Of a DNA stretch of 64,000 bases, positions 1-11,090 are shown piece by piece; position 1 is the stretch's first letter; each line of letters begins with the position of its first letter. The translations under genes and the position numbers were made by a program. The DNA lies in contig AP025054.1 of NCBI GenBank assembly GCA_036186865.1, positions 5,199,053-5,263,052 of the forward strand, given 5' to 3'. The stretch comes from Eustoma russellianum. Its lineage: Eukaryota > Streptophyta > Magnoliopsida > Gentianales > Gentianaceae. Under the pieces are notes generated by a model. That model made no database searches, was not told the DNA's origin, and saw only the letters and a program-made list of their open reading frames with translations.

Positions 1-91
1 TAGCCATTATTTTTTGAACGGACTTTAAACAACCAAACGTTAATCAATTAGTCCTTTTTGTTATTAATTTATTGAAATAGAAGCTAGATCA

Positions 92-340
92 ACTCCGGGA
101 GCCATGACTCAGAGAGTCACCACTGTTCCAGTCTCAAAAAGTATTATAGATACAAATCAGAAGTCAAACGGTCTCCTATGTTGGGCGAATACTTACACAA
201 AGACCCACACAAGGTGTCATCCACAAACTAGGCCTTCGGTCTAACAGCATTGAAGCACCCATACTGTGCGTGTCCTAAGAGTCCGACTTTTGATCTTTTA
301 AAGCAAATCCTAACTCGAATACCAACTAGACTATACTATT
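92..340 (-). repeat. tRNA-derived SINE, family F3 (old copy)
   Basis: This is one of about eight related segments in the window, here reversed. Shared landmarks are a tRNA-like head (tagctcagttgg type), a motif around cgcacagtgtgggtg, a 'ctaggccaaagacctagtttg' stretch and a tail mentioning 'aatttgcattctcca'. The family is inferred to be a Pol III SINE because better copies keep A-box and B-box-like sequence. No target duplication was found for this copy. Confidence 0.55.
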
Positions 341-677
341 GGGCAGGCTAGATCAACTCGTGTACATTAAAACTTGCACCACTTCACCACAATTTGATAA
401 TGGCCTGTTAGTTTAAAATTTCATAGTGGCTTAGGCTTTACGACTAGTCATCATAGATCATGGATCATCAATCTCTCCATGCCCTCAAATTTTGCATAAT
501 TAACTGTGGAAGGATCAATAATCACGACATGCATGTAGGAGCACTCGTGTACAGACGCATACAAGAATGCATACAAACACACACATCTATTTATACAGTT
601 ACATACATACATATACGTGTATACACACATCCACCCACGCATACATACATTTATGTCTACACACATACACACATACC

Positions 678-678
<1 letters not shown>

Positions 679-712
<34 letters not shown>
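679..712. repeat. (TA)n microsatellite
   Basis: An uninterrupted AT dinucleotide run lies directly at the edge of the following SINE. The small ORFs across it encode only Ile-Tyr repeats and are not genes. Confidence 0.95.
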
Positions 713-714
<2 letters not shown>

Positions 715-895
715 TCCGAACCCAGTATATCCCAACGACAGCAAAAGCTATCGTTAGGGTCTGGGGAGGGTAAGTGGTAGGCAGACAATACCTCTATCCC
801 ACAGGATAGAGAGTCTGCTTCCAGTGAGACCCCTGGCTCTACCTGCATAAATGACATGATAATAGAGCTATGTTGTGCTAGTGTGTTAGTGGGTA
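713..895 (-). repeat. TS-like SINE, family F1
   Basis: Read on the minus strand this copy has the order: ctcactggaagcagactct, a short inverted 'tatccc..ggatag' hairpin, 'aggtattgtctgcc', 'ccctccccagaccctaacga', and an end at 'atatactgggt'. That order resembles the 3' part of the Solanaceae TS SINE, which ends in TTG repeats. About ten copies occur in the window. One copy near 56.8 kb keeps a 16-bp target duplication, which supports retroposition. Confidence 0.65.
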
Positions 896-959
896 GATTC
901 AAGAAATACAAAGAAATACATTTTGATACTAAAATACACCGCACTTGTATGTATACACG

Positions 960-961
<2 letters not shown>

Positions 962-1026
<65 letters not shown>
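962..1026. repeat. (TA)n microsatellite, about 65 bp
   Basis: A pure AT dinucleotide tract. It is likely to be length-polymorphic and hard to assemble. Confidence 0.95.
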
Positions 1027-1035
<9 letters not shown>

Positions 1036-1159
1036 GTAAGTACAGACAAAGAGACATGTATATGTGTCACGATAGTTGTAAAAGTTGCAACACTAGTAAA
1101 TGTGAGTCGTGATATACAATACTATTTTTAGAGAAACATATATTTCGTTCTATGTAATC

Positions 1160-1372
1160 CTCATTATCTTACAGGCTCCCGTCTATGGCTAGGTATGAGG
1201 GGTTGGATGCACACAACTATATCTATAGGATAGAAATACACGGAGGTTGTTTTCCGATGTCCTATAATGAAGATTGCGTCAAGCTATGTCTATCAACTGA
1301 TACTTGACAATTTAATAAGTGCAACCAATTTAGTGAGTCATTTTGCTTTATTCCATTATATTTCAGAATCAA
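1160..1372 (-). repeat. SINE-like repeat, family F2
   Basis: This copy is related to segments at 5820, 41385, 48480, 54320, 57895 and 58436. Shared landmarks are 'ggagcctctaaggcaat', 'cgtacatccgaccctc', a 'cacgaaggttgtttc' block, and 'gcgcaaccaatttagtgagt' near the other end. Copies in the opposite orientation end in TTG repeats, as many plant SINEs do. The family assignment is inference from shared sequence and tail type. Confidence 0.55.
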
Positions 1373-2299
1373 TAAAAAAATGTATCATTGACTATATTGG
1401 AAATGGAAATGATTCTATGTACTTTTATTGCTATTGTTTATGTTGATCCATACTATTATTATTTCATTTTGTTGTCATGAATTGTATGGAAGATGTTGCT
1501 CTAACTTTTATGATGCCACGTCGACTCGACTGTAGGATCGTGTACTTATTTATGTGGATACAATTTCGACTTGTTGCACGACAGGAAAGCCATGGCAATA
1601 TTTGTACACACGTGTGAAATGTTCGAATATAGATTTGTATATGTAAATCCTATCGAGTTAATTGCGACGTTGATGTTATAACATCAGTGATCATAGAAAA
1701 CTCTCTTATTTTTATGTTCAAATCGCTGAAGAGGACTGCCTATAAATTTAATACATGTTTTTTTAAAATATTATTTGTGATTAAGCTTCGCATTCACATG
1801 GAATTGTAAATTGAGATTAATGAAAAAGGGATTAGGATCCTCACACCTATTTATCCTCACCTTACTTCCCGCCGCTACTATCTCTGTTGTCACGTGTTTT
1901 ACGGTATAAAATGTGGTGCGGAAAAATGAGGTGAGGTTATACTTTCTCTCGAAAAAGATGGATTCCATTAAAGACTAGCATCGCGTGGCGGAAAGGATAA
2001 TACGTGGTCTCAAGATAATGGAAAAACGCCACCTTTAATGAAAACCATATGCGAGACTTAACTCAAATAGTTAATTTATTTTTTTAAAAACATAAAACTG
2101 GTAGACCGCAGGTCAAACACATGAAATATCGGATTCACACGTTTGTAAAGAGAGTTTTTTTTGCGCTTAGTGTAATAATTTATTTCGAATTTTTTACTGT
2201 GTTTATTAGTAATAAAAGTCTATTTGATGTCCCACTAATTATAGTGATTTATTTTGAGTCATTCTACACCAGCACAATGGCAATTGTGAATCATGTATC
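1373..2299. other. AT-rich intergenic DNA, nothing recognised
   Basis: No gene, RNA or bounded element was recognised. Short ORFs have no protein-like composition. Confidence 0.6.
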
Positions 2300-2300
2300 A

Positions 2301-2346
<46 letters not shown>

Positions 2347-2372
2347 TATCAAAATAATAATAACAACAACAA
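2300..2372. repeat. (AAT)n/(AAC)n microsatellite
   Basis: About fifteen AAT units are followed, after a short break, by AAC units. Poly-Asn and poly-Ile reading frames across it are artefacts. Confidence 0.95.
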
Positions 2373-2879
2373 CATACCGTCGGTCTTTAGATACGGAATT
2401 CATATATGGGTGTCCCATGATCTTCGGCTACCAAACATACTGTCGTATCATTTGAGATGTACTCGATGTTGCCAAAAATATTGTTATTATTTAACGTCAT
2501 CATAATTTAAAAAAGTTAAATTTAATATGTTAATATTCAAATTTTATTTTTATTTGGTTACTTAATGTTAAAGATTGGTATGTCATTATTCATATTTCAT
2601 TCTTATTTGGTTACTTAATGTTAAACAAATCATATAACTGATAATTGAATATATACTGTAAAAATTTTGACTTTCGAATATTATTTGATTTTTTTCAGCA
2701 AATATTTTTTCTTTTTAACTTAGACACTCAAACACGAATCAAGAATATATAGGAAATCTACATAATCATAACCCTAAAGACTTTAACGCCCTCAATGCAA
2801 AATCAGCTGCCTTCATGCGCGAGAAGGATATTTTCATTTTTAAGGCACGAAGCCCTAGATTTCTTGAATGCAAAAAAAT

Positions 2880-3445
2880 CGTAATTTGTCTTAGGGACCT
2901 TTAGTATTCTAACTCCAAAGGGTTTTGTGGAGAATGTAAATCAGGTCATTTAACGGTCCTTGGTATCCATAAGATGACTAGGCCCAAATCCGTTCTGATA
3001 TAAGGAGCTGATGACATGACATAAACAACCACCATGCAGATGTCAAAATTCAAACTGAATCTATAATCCGATTACCAGCTGAGCCACGCCATGTGGCAGC
3101 CCTTAATATTATTTGGAGTGCAACATGCCAAACCTTTGGCCCTGGGGCCCTTACTGTCCCAGTACTATAGAGCTGCATGATCACTCATCGGTCTCGTAGA
3201 CGGAAAGGTACGAATCCAGGTCCCTCACAACATGCTGGTCAAAGCACAAAGACATGACACAAAACACCCATAGTGCGGTTACTTGGAATTGAAGCTACAC
3301 AATTTGGAGAGACAAATCTGCCATCCGAATACCAATTGAGCTACGACATGGAGGCTAAGATTCTTCTAGTTGCAATAGATCATACCCTGACCCTAGAGCC
3401 TCCACTGTCCAGTCTGAAGGAGATTCGTGGAGGATGCGAGTCAGA
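2880..3445 (-). repeat. Degenerate F3 SINE fragments, clustered
   Basis: Several F3-like pieces lie close together on the minus strand. Recognisable parts are 'atccgaataccaattgagct' (reverse of the A-box head), 'gggacagtaagggcc'-type tail sequence and a B-box-like 'acctggattcg' reversed. Boundaries are lost and more than one insertion may be involved. Confidence 0.4.
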
Positions 3446-4156
3446 AAACTCAGTCTTTTATCAGAAAAGTCACACAAGCTATTCATTACAAACTGGACCA
3501 GCAATCATTTATCCTAATTGGGTCAGATACCATGGCATAAAGCATTATTAACCTGGATAGTAATATTACATTCATGTTATACGTATCCTGGTCAATGGCT
3601 AGTATTGCTGGTTATATGTGATGATGAGTAAAGGTAATGTATTATCGTTAGTTAGGTTAGCGAGAATTGATGTAGCTATACAAATTAAAAAAAAAATAGA
3701 CCACATACTAAATCAATAGAGGCCACGTTCTATGTAATTTCTTGAAAGCCACATGTAAAATCAGTAAGGGATTTATCAAAAAAAAAAAATTAAAAAAAAA
3801 AGGATAAGTATATGTCGAAACTACAAGAGGGTAGGTGTAACGGGTGGTTATATGGATTCATGGTTAGGAATTTTAGTTAGTAGGTTTATCCAAAATCGCC
3901 TAATGACTTAGCGTAATGTTTACCAAACCATAATCCTACTTTATATTTTTTATTGAAAGATATATAGAATACTCTAAATAAATGGATTTTTGATCACTCT
4001 CATGAAGGAAGGGGCCACCTTGTGAAATGTCATAAAGAAATATCAAAATCCTATGTTTTTCAAGGTAGATTAAGAACGAGGAACATTGTAAATCGAAGAA
4101 AATTGTCTATGAACTACAAAATACTTAGTTCCACGTACAACTTGTCACATGCTCTA
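3446..4156. other. AT-rich intergenic DNA, nothing recognised
   Basis: Contains short poly(A) runs around 3780-3800. No gene or bounded element was recognised. Confidence 0.6.
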
Positions 4157-4385
4157 CTCCGTCTTAAAAATATTATGAAATTTTGATTTGTTCTAAACAT
4201 ATTGTCTAGTTCTAGAAAATAGAAATATATTAGTAGTTAAGATTTTCATACTACTATTTTGATTGATATTTATATGTTTTGTCTAGTTTACACAAATTAA
4301 GTAATTAATGGTATAATAAAAATAGTAACTAAGATAGTTTCACTTGTTTAAATTATATTCAATTCAAACTATCACAAGACGGGAG
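4157..4385. mobile_element. Stowaway-like MITE (Tc1/mariner)
   Basis: The element starts ctccgtcttaaaaatatta and ends in the inverted form (...cacaagacgggag). It is flanked by TA on both sides. The ctcc(c)gtctt terminus and TA duplication are the Stowaway signature. Its interior is similar to the element at 19325-19561, so both belong to one local family. Confidence 0.8.
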
Positions 4386-5054
4386 TAACATATTTCAGTT
4401 TTAATATAATTCGTGAAGGAGCCCACTTGCAACGTTATTCATCTAGTAGATAGTTAAAACTTAAAACTCTTTTTGGTGCAGTTTTATATATAGTCCTATA
4501 TGTTTTTCTTTTAAAAAAAATTCCTAAAATATTGTCCAACTTCTACAATGGATATATTTAAGTATTTTTACCTATAAAGACAGTACATTAATTTAAAGAT
4601 GTTTGTGACTGAACAATATATTGAAGAAATTGCATTTATTAACTTATGTTTCTCTAATAAGACTATAAAAACTACAACAGAGAGACATCTATATCTTTTT
4701 AGGTCTTATTTCCCAACAGTCAATTTTATAGTAACAAAATTATGAACACTTGGGCACTTTTTCCCGGAGAAAGAGATCTTTATTGATATAATGCAAAGAT
4801 TTACATGAACATAAGTTCGCTGATATCTCTATTAAACAAAATTCTGGTCTAGGCTATCACTAACTTTATACACATTTACAATTTCTAAATTGATGACCCT
4901 TTCTATAGTTTCCTTTTAGACATGGGCAGTGTCATATGCTACCATAGGCAAGCCGATTACGCCAATACCAAAAGCTAGCCACAACCTAACGGAAGATATA
5001 ACGCCATTCCAATTTAATGGTTGCATGATGCCATGAAGCCCCCAAATCTCACCC
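4386..5054. other. Intergenic DNA, nothing recognised
   Basis: AT-rich sequence with no supported gene or bounded repeat. Confidence 0.55.
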
Positions 5055-5063
5055 CCGCAACCC

Positions 5064-5247
5064 GGGTTGGGATCTTCTCACCCCTCACTTTCCTTACCCC
5101 ATTTGTGACCGCGCGACACGTGGCAGCAAGGGAGGGTGGTGAGGCTAGATAAGGGTTACCTGCATCTAGTCTCACCACCTCCCCTTGCTGCCACGTGTCG
5201 CGCGGTCACACGTCACCGCACCCCCTTGCGGTGAGGGGATCCTATCC
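5064..5247. mobile_element. Foldback MULE-MITE, G-box family
   Basis: A 184-bp palindromic element with imperfect terminal inverted repeats (gggttgggatct... and ...aggggatcctatcc). The central arms contain gcgacacgtggcagcaagg and its inverse, meeting at 'ctagat..atctag'. It is flanked by the 9-bp duplication ccgcaaccc (5055-5063 and 5248-5256). A 9-bp duplication is typical of the Mutator superfamily. It has no coding capacity. Confidence 0.85.
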
Positions 5248-5259
5248 CCGCAACCCCAC

Positions 5260-5819
5260 ATCTTGGTGCTAAATGCTTGTCCAATTTAAAATTACAATAC
5301 AAACTACAACATACGGGAATGATTTTTGTATGCCTAAAAAGGAAGACAGTGACACCAAATGGGGCAACAGATTCATACCTACGGTTGGGAACTAGTCGGT
5401 TTCTTATTGTGACTGCTTAACAGTATTCTAATACCGAAACAAAACGCAAAAATTCAAAAAAAAAATACAAAACAATGGAAAATAATCACATTTTTTTTCT
5501 TTCAGAATTCAAGCATATATAATTGGTGGATCCTACGGCTAATAATGGCCTCTAATCGGGACCAGCATTGAACACAATTTTATTTTCTAATTTATTTCCT
5601 TTTCATTTGACAAAGAAAAAAAATCTATCTACTAAGAGACTTTAGAAGAACGGGAAAAATGTGGAGAGCAAAAATTTATAGATTAGTCGATTGATTTAAG
5701 GTGGAAGAAAGATATTAAATATGGATATATAGCTATTTAGAAAGTAGAAAGATCGTGTGAATTATTTCTAATTCAGTAAAAGAATATTGTATAACATATT
5801 GCGTTTTGGAAGAGTCAAG
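5260..5819. other. AT-rich intergenic DNA, nothing recognised
   Basis: No gene or bounded element was recognised. Confidence 0.55.
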
Positions 5820-6053
5820 AACACACTATTCTTTGACTTTGGAATATGATGGAATAAAGCAAAATGACTCATTAAATTAGTTGCGCTTCTTATATTATGA
5901 AGTATAAGTTGATCGTCACAGCTTGACTTCATTATGGGCCATCGAGAAACAACATATGTCTGTTTCTAACACATAGGCACGGTTACGTACATCCGACCTT
6001 CCTTACTCCGCCATAAATAGGAGCCTCTAAGACAATAGATAATGTTGTTGTTG
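5820..6053 (+). repeat. SINE-like repeat, family F2, with TTG tail
   Basis: The best-oriented F2 copy. It runs from 'tttgactttggaatatgatg' through 'ttgcgcttcttatatta' and 'gtacatccgacc' to 'gagcctctaagacaat', ending in gttgttgttgta. The TTG tail is characteristic of several plant SINEs. No clean target duplication was seen. Confidence 0.6.
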
Positions 6054-6242
6054 TATATTGCGTTTACCATCTTGTTGTAGAACAATGTCGTTTTTGACTT
6101 TGACGGTTCCATCAAGAACAAAGGAACAAAATACTCTCATTTGAGATGACAAAAATTTCACGTGGTTTATGGTTATGCTAAAGTTATACTTTCAATCACC
6201 GGCAAGAGAATTGTTGCCCTCGTATGATCTAAACAACCAATC

Positions 6243-6297
6243 AATCATATCCACAGTATATCTTAACAACAGCAAAAAATGTCGTTAAAGTCTGGAT
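6243..6297 (-). repeat. Fragment of TS-like SINE F1
   Basis: Only the 3'-end region of the family is present ('cagtatatcttaacaacagc' and 'cgttaaagtctgg'). It is truncated on the other side. Confidence 0.5.
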
Positions 6298-6564
6298 ATG
6301 ATCTAAACAACTACCTTACAATAGGTCTACATTACATACGGTAAATAACTCAGATTCGGAATCATATGTTTTAAGATGTTAATTTTAGTTTGAGTGTGTG
6401 TGTATACACGATGAAGCCGCAAACGAAAGTGGAAAGCTCGTTTTAGTGGATGAAAATAAATAGTACTTGCTGAGCCTTAATTTGTAGCTGAGTCAAATCA
6501 ACTACTGAGGTACAAATGAACAACCATAGTATTTGGTGCACCCATCTAGTTGAATCAAGTTAAG

Positions 6565-6850
6565 TATCGAGGGTTCTCAATGTATAGCTCAGTTGGTATT
6601 CGGATTGATACATTACAACTAAAAAGTTGTAGGTTCAAATTAGGACACAAGTGTCGTGGATGCTATACTGCTATCTGGGACAGTAATGGATTATGTGATA
6701 GTATCTGATCTAATTAGATTAAAAGGTTGCTGGTTCAGTTTTTAATAGACACATTGTTCGGGTTGTCTGTCAACAAACCTTACCAATTTAAAGCCGATGA
6801 TTTTCTAATTTACATCCTTTGTGAAGCTCTTTAATACTAAAACGATAGAA
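6565..6850 (+). repeat. tRNA-derived SINE, family F3, with A and B boxes
   Basis: The A-box-like tagctcagttgg lies at 6585-6596 and a B-box-like ggttcaaatta at 6632-6642. This is the spacing of an internal Pol III promoter. The tail shares the 'aatttacatcctttgtga' and 'gctctttaatactaaaacga' blocks with other F3 copies. It is a SINE rather than a tRNA gene because there is no cloverleaf and the sequence continues for about 200 bp in the family pattern. Confidence 0.65.
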
Positions 6851-6884
6851 GTTTCGATGTCAAAGTATGACCTTTTACAATTAT

Positions 6885-7065
6885 GGGTCCGGATCCCCTA
6901 ACTCTCTTTTTCCTCACTCTCCCTTGTGACTGTCTGACACGTGGCAGTGGAGAGGGGGGTGGTGAGGCTAGATGGAGGTGACTTCAATCCAGCCTCACCA
7001 CCCTCCTAAATGCCACGTGTCACGCGGTCCTTTGTGATCGTCCTACATTGTGGTCAGGAAATCCC
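6885..7065. mobile_element. Foldback MULE-MITE, G-box family (diverged)
   Basis: Starts gggtccggatcccc and ends near aggaaatccc. It keeps gacacgtggcag on the left arm and tgccacgtgtca on the right. The flanking 9-bp sequences no longer match, so this is an older copy than its neighbour at 7170. Confidence 0.7.
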
Positions 7066-7169
7066 ATTCGATGTTAAGCATGAGGGTACGAATGAAATTG
7101 ACAAGAAACCGTTTCCTTTTCCTAGGTCACTTCACGTCCTTGTTGTTCCAAATTTGATATGCATTTTGA

Positions 7170-7353
7170 GGATTGTGATCTACTCACCCCCACTTTCATC
7201 ATTCCTTTTGTGACCACGCGATATGTGGCAGCAAAGGGGATGGTGATGCTAGATTCAGATGACCTTCATTTAACCTCAACATCCTCTTTTGCTGCCACGT
7301 GTCGTACGGTCACGCATCACCGCACCCCTGTTGCGGTGAGTGGATCATATCCC
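7170..7353. mobile_element. Foldback MULE-MITE, G-box family
   Basis: A 184-bp copy flanked by gcattttga (7161-7169) and gcattttgg (7354-7362), 8 of 9 identical. The left-arm G-box is mutated (gatatgtggcagc) while the right arm keeps gctgccacgtgtc. Confidence 0.8.
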
Positions 7354-7879
7354 GCATTTTGGCACCAATTAAGGAACTCAGTAGAACAATACTTGAGTGC
7401 ACGGACTAGGATTTTTCCAACCCCACTACTAATAATCCTCATCACCATCAATGAAAAAGGACTTGGATTGGAAGTTATTGGTCGCAGATGGACCATTTTA
7501 TCCTTATAACAAAAGTGATCATTTTATCTTTAATAAATAAATTACAAAATTCATGTATGACAGAGTATGAAGGGATTTGAATTGTTCGAGTGATAAAGTT
7601 TATTATATTTTTCTATAAGAATAAGCCAATCGGAGTTCAAATCCTTGTTTATGTTTATGGACCAATTTAAATATAAATGAAAAGACATAATACATCACCA
7701 AAAATAATAACACCCTGTAGCAAAATAATTTGTATAACTACAAAGCAAAGGTAGAATCAAATTATTCAAGACATAGTCCAGTTATTATTTGAATTGTAAT
7801 TTGCTACAAATTATCTAGTTTTACAATACAACCAAAAGAGAGAAGTAGACATGTGAAAAGTAGGCTCAAAATACATGTC
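7354..7879. other. Intergenic DNA, nothing recognised
   Basis: AT-rich sequence with no supported gene or bounded element. Confidence 0.55.
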
Positions 7880-7985
7880 ATCCTAAGAGATGTATTGTCT
7901 GCCTACCACTTACCCTCTCCAGACCCTGATGATAACTTTTGCTGTCGTTGAGATATACTGGGTACGGATGATGATGATGATCTAA
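7880..7985 (+). repeat. TS-like SINE F1, 5'-truncated
   Basis: Carries 'tgtattgtctgcctacca', 'ccctctccagaccctga', 'tttgctgtcgttgagatata' and the 'ctgggt' end, followed by a GATGAT run. The 5' half is absent. Confidence 0.6.
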
Positions 7986-8109
7986 TGTATCAAGCTCTTT
8001 TGTTTGTAAAGGAACACCATCATTGTTTTATTTATAAAGGCATAACATCATTTTATATTACACAGTAAATTCGTACTATCATCAAAGATAAGAAATATTA
8101 ACCGGCCCA

Positions 8110-8412
8110 TAGGAATGTTAACAAACCGAGCTGAACCGAGTACCAAGTTTTTGAATTCGAATTCGTTTAGTTAAACAAATTGTTTGACTCGACTCGTTTA
8201 CTGTAACGAACTTCAAATTCTGTTCGAGTTTGGCTCAAAAACACTATAACTGTTTAAACGAACCAAACAGCTTGCGAACAGTTCTGCTCGTTTTAGTAAA
8301 TGAATTAGTGTTAAAACTCGACTCGTTTAAATAAAATTAACGAGCGAACTCGAATCAAACACGAATCAAATTCGAACAGCTCGCAAACTGTTCGATTCGT
8401 TTAACACCCCTA
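8110..8412. mobile_element. Non-autonomous hAT-like MITE
   Basis: A segment of about 300 bp begins taggaatgttaacaaaccga and ends in the inverted form (cgattcgtttaacacccct then a). Its interior is filled with short inverted copies of cgaactcg/cgagttcg, typical of hAT subterminal repeats. The flanking octamers (ccggccca and ccagctgg) no longer match well, so the class is inferred from the termini. Confidence 0.6.
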
Positions 8413-8596
8413 CCAGCTGGGTACCTCCTTAGTCATCCATCACGAATATTATTGATATGAAGTCTAGACTTTAAGGTTTGGACATATTATTTGGGGAGTC
8501 TATTGTCTCTATAATGACGGGAGTTTAAGAATATTATAATTACAGAAAGGCCACGATTAGACATCAAGATAAGGCACGCCAACACCATACGAATTC

Positions 8597-8776
8597 GGGA
8601 TAGGATCACCTCACCGCAATGGGGTGCGGTGACGCGTGACCGCGCGACAGGTGGCAACAAGGGGGTGGTGAGGCTAGATGAGGGTCACCCTCATCTAGCC
8701 TCACCACCCCTTTGCTGCCACGTGTCGCGCGGTCACAAAGGAGGTGAGGAAAGTTGGGGTGAGGAGATCTCAACCC
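8597..8776. mobile_element. Foldback MULE-MITE, G-box family (clean copy)
   Basis: A 180-bp element with a perfect 9-bp target duplication, tacgaattc (8588-8596 and 8777-8785). Termini are gggataggatcacctcacc and, inverted, gggttgagatctcctcacc. The central arms pair over about 48 nt: cgcgcgacaggtggcaaca on the left against tgctgccacgtgtcgcgcg on the right. Confidence 0.92.
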
Positions 8777-8916
8777 TACGAATTCATCCAAACAAAAATG
8801 ATTATGACATCCCATGGGAGGAAGACGTGTTTTTTTTAACTAATTATCATGCTATTACGATATTATAGTTGGACTGTGCAAGGATTCAAATTGTAAATGT
8901 GAGTTTAGCACATCAA

Positions 8917-8961
<45 letters not shown>
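8917..8961. repeat. (ATT)n microsatellite
   Basis: About fourteen ATT units. Confidence 0.95.
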
Positions 8962-9420
8962 TATGTACTTATTATTTAATCATCGCTATCGATCAGTTCA
9001 TGTTTTGGTAAATTTTATCATATTTGAACTTACTCTCCAAAAGCATCAATAACATAATGGGATAAAATGGTAATGCCTCGTTCTCTTTAAAATATTCCAA
9101 CGTTGAGAAAGCATTTAAATGACCATTGCTGGCTTTTTCTTTTAAAAAAAAAGGAAGGCTAGAGTTGAAATCCTCAAAGTCAAAAAAGGAAGGTATTCAA
9201 AAAAAAAAAAAAAAAAGTGTGATATTCAAACCTTGTAGCTTCACCAGTTTAGACTTTTAGTTTGTTTATCATCATTTCAGAATTTAGGGTGTAAATTCAC
9301 TCCCTTATTATAATGTAAATTTTCGATGAAATTTCAGTTTAATTCTTTTTCTCTCCTCACCATTTTAGGAAAAATGTTCCCTGTTACTCTTCCAGTGTGG
9401 TTTTATGCCCAACGTATAAT
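8962..9420. other. AT-rich flank of the LINE insertion
   Basis: No gene was recognised. Contains a poly(A) run near 9199-9216. Confidence 0.55.
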
Positions 9421-9576
9421 AAGTTCTTGCTCTTAATCGACAAAAATAATTACAACGAATGAATGAGAGAGAGTCTTGAGAGAGAAACTCTCTGGGTTTT
9501 TGCCCAAAGCTCTCTTTTCATTGCATTTCTTTTCTAAATCCTCTCGCATTTATTCATCCTTGTCTCTTTGACTATT

Positions 9577-11090
9577 ATGAATGCTAGATCTGTTTGTAAG
9601 AAGGTTATTGGTTATAGTAAAGCTCCTTTCTGTATTCCTGAAGATGACCTGATTTCGCCTTTGGGCAAGCCTAGCGTTGAGGACAATAAGAAGCTTGATG
9701 GAGCTGAGCTGAGCAGAGATTGTAAGGAAGTCGGATCTGGTGCTCGTGTCTTCTCAGATCTGGTGGAGGATGGTACGCATGAAGATAATAAGACAGGGGA
9801 TGGAGTTGAGCTGAGTAATGCTCTTGCGGAGGTTGGTTCTGATATAAGAGTTTCAGCAGATCTGGAGGTTGAGCGTTTGCTGGAGGGTAGATCTGAACTC
9901 AGTATCGGGAAAAGGTTGCATGCAAAGGCTCCTTGGAGTTCTTTGTTCAAAGATAACCGAAAGGAAGGTTTGAAGCTGAATAAGATTCATACTGATACGG
10001 TTGGCCCTGTTTTTGTGGAGGAGGAGTTTAATGATGAGAAAGATTGGGAGCTATGTCTCATTGGGTGTGTGGGGGGTGCTTTCCCGGGTATGGGGCACTA
10101 AAACAAACTACTAAAAACTGGAAAGGGAGGCACAAAGCTCAGATGCATGACTCTGGTTGGATTGTCTTCCAGTTTGAGGTTTTGGAAGATCTGGTTATGG
10201 TTCTGTTGGATGGACCTTACTTTATTAATGGAAAACCTCTGATGCTGAAAAGGATGCCAAAATTTTTTAGCTTTGGATATGAAGAGATGCATGTTGTTCC
10301 CATCTGGGTTAGACTCATTAACTTGCCACTTATACTGTGGAAGGAAAGGTACCTTAGTAAGATTGCTTCTTTTTTGGGGAATCCTATAAGCACGGATCAG
10401 ATTACTGCGAGAAAAGACACTTTTAATTACGCAAGAGTTCTTATTGAAGTTGATATTTCGAAAGAATTACCCAAATCGATTGATGTTACTCTTCCTGATA
10501 GAGTTCACAAACTGGAATTATTTTTTGAAAAAGTTCCATTACATTGTTCCACCTGTGGTAGAATTGGCCATACGAATAAAGGTCATGACTTGTTTATGAA
10601 AGATGAGAAAGGAAGGAGGAATTTCTCTAGGAAAGGAAGCAGGATGGGTAATAATGGTGTTTTGTCAGTTGATAAAGTTAAGTCTGTGGATGACAAGTCT
10701 GTGGATGTCTCTAATGCTGAGCTTCCTAAAGCTGATGCTGAGAATACTGATCTTGCGGTGCATGTGTCTTCTGAGTTCCCCGATGGGGCTCAGCAGGCGG
10801 AGGTTTATCTTCATGCTCACTGTCAAGAGAATATTGAAGCTTTTTTAACTGATGCTTTCAATGGAATTTGACACATGAGTACAGTTGTTAAGACTGGTGA
10901 AGGTTTAGTACATGAGGAAGAGGAGGATGTTACTGCCCATGATCCGGATGGTATGACTGAGACTCATACTGGGCACAATGAAAGATTTATCAAAGTGTTA
11001 ACGAAAAAAGAAAAGAGGAGAAGACAGAAAGCTTTGAAGGATCATCCTTCAAAGTTCAAGGATAAGGCCTCTTCAACTCTTTCCCAATGA
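9577..11090 (+). pseudogene. LINE ORF1 (DUF4283 and zinc-knuckle protein), broken
   Basis: ORF1 would encode the RNA-binding protein that coats LINE RNA. The N-terminal part (9577-10080) is acidic and charged. After a frameshift in a G-rich run near 10075-10081 comes the DUF4283-type region (WKGRH, GPYFINGKPL, VPIWVRLINLPL, YARVLIEVDI). A knuckle near 10545-10590 reads C-x2-C-x4-H-x4-H, ending in His where CCHC has Cys. A TGA at 10869-10871 interrupts the frame; the basic C-terminal tail (KKEKRRRQKALK) continues to 11090. The ATG at 9577 is preferred over an upstream TTG at 9568. DUF4283 assignment is by recognition of motif order. Confidence 0.85.

Noticed and set aside
657..1131. Open frames encoding long Ile-Tyr repeats on both strands
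   Set aside because: They are translations of TA microsatellites and flanking SINE sequence, with no protein-like composition.
3273..3551. 92-codon plus-strand frame as a gene
   Set aside because: It crosses degenerate SINE fragments (A-box head reversed at about 3330) and has no recognised domain.
6585..6642. Possible tRNA gene from A-box and B-box sequences
   Set aside because: No cloverleaf or acceptor stem can be drawn, and the segment continues as part of a dispersed SINE family.
9612..9950. Minus-strand 112-codon Ser-rich frame
   Set aside because: It is the complement of LINE ORF1, whose plus-strand frame has clear domain content.
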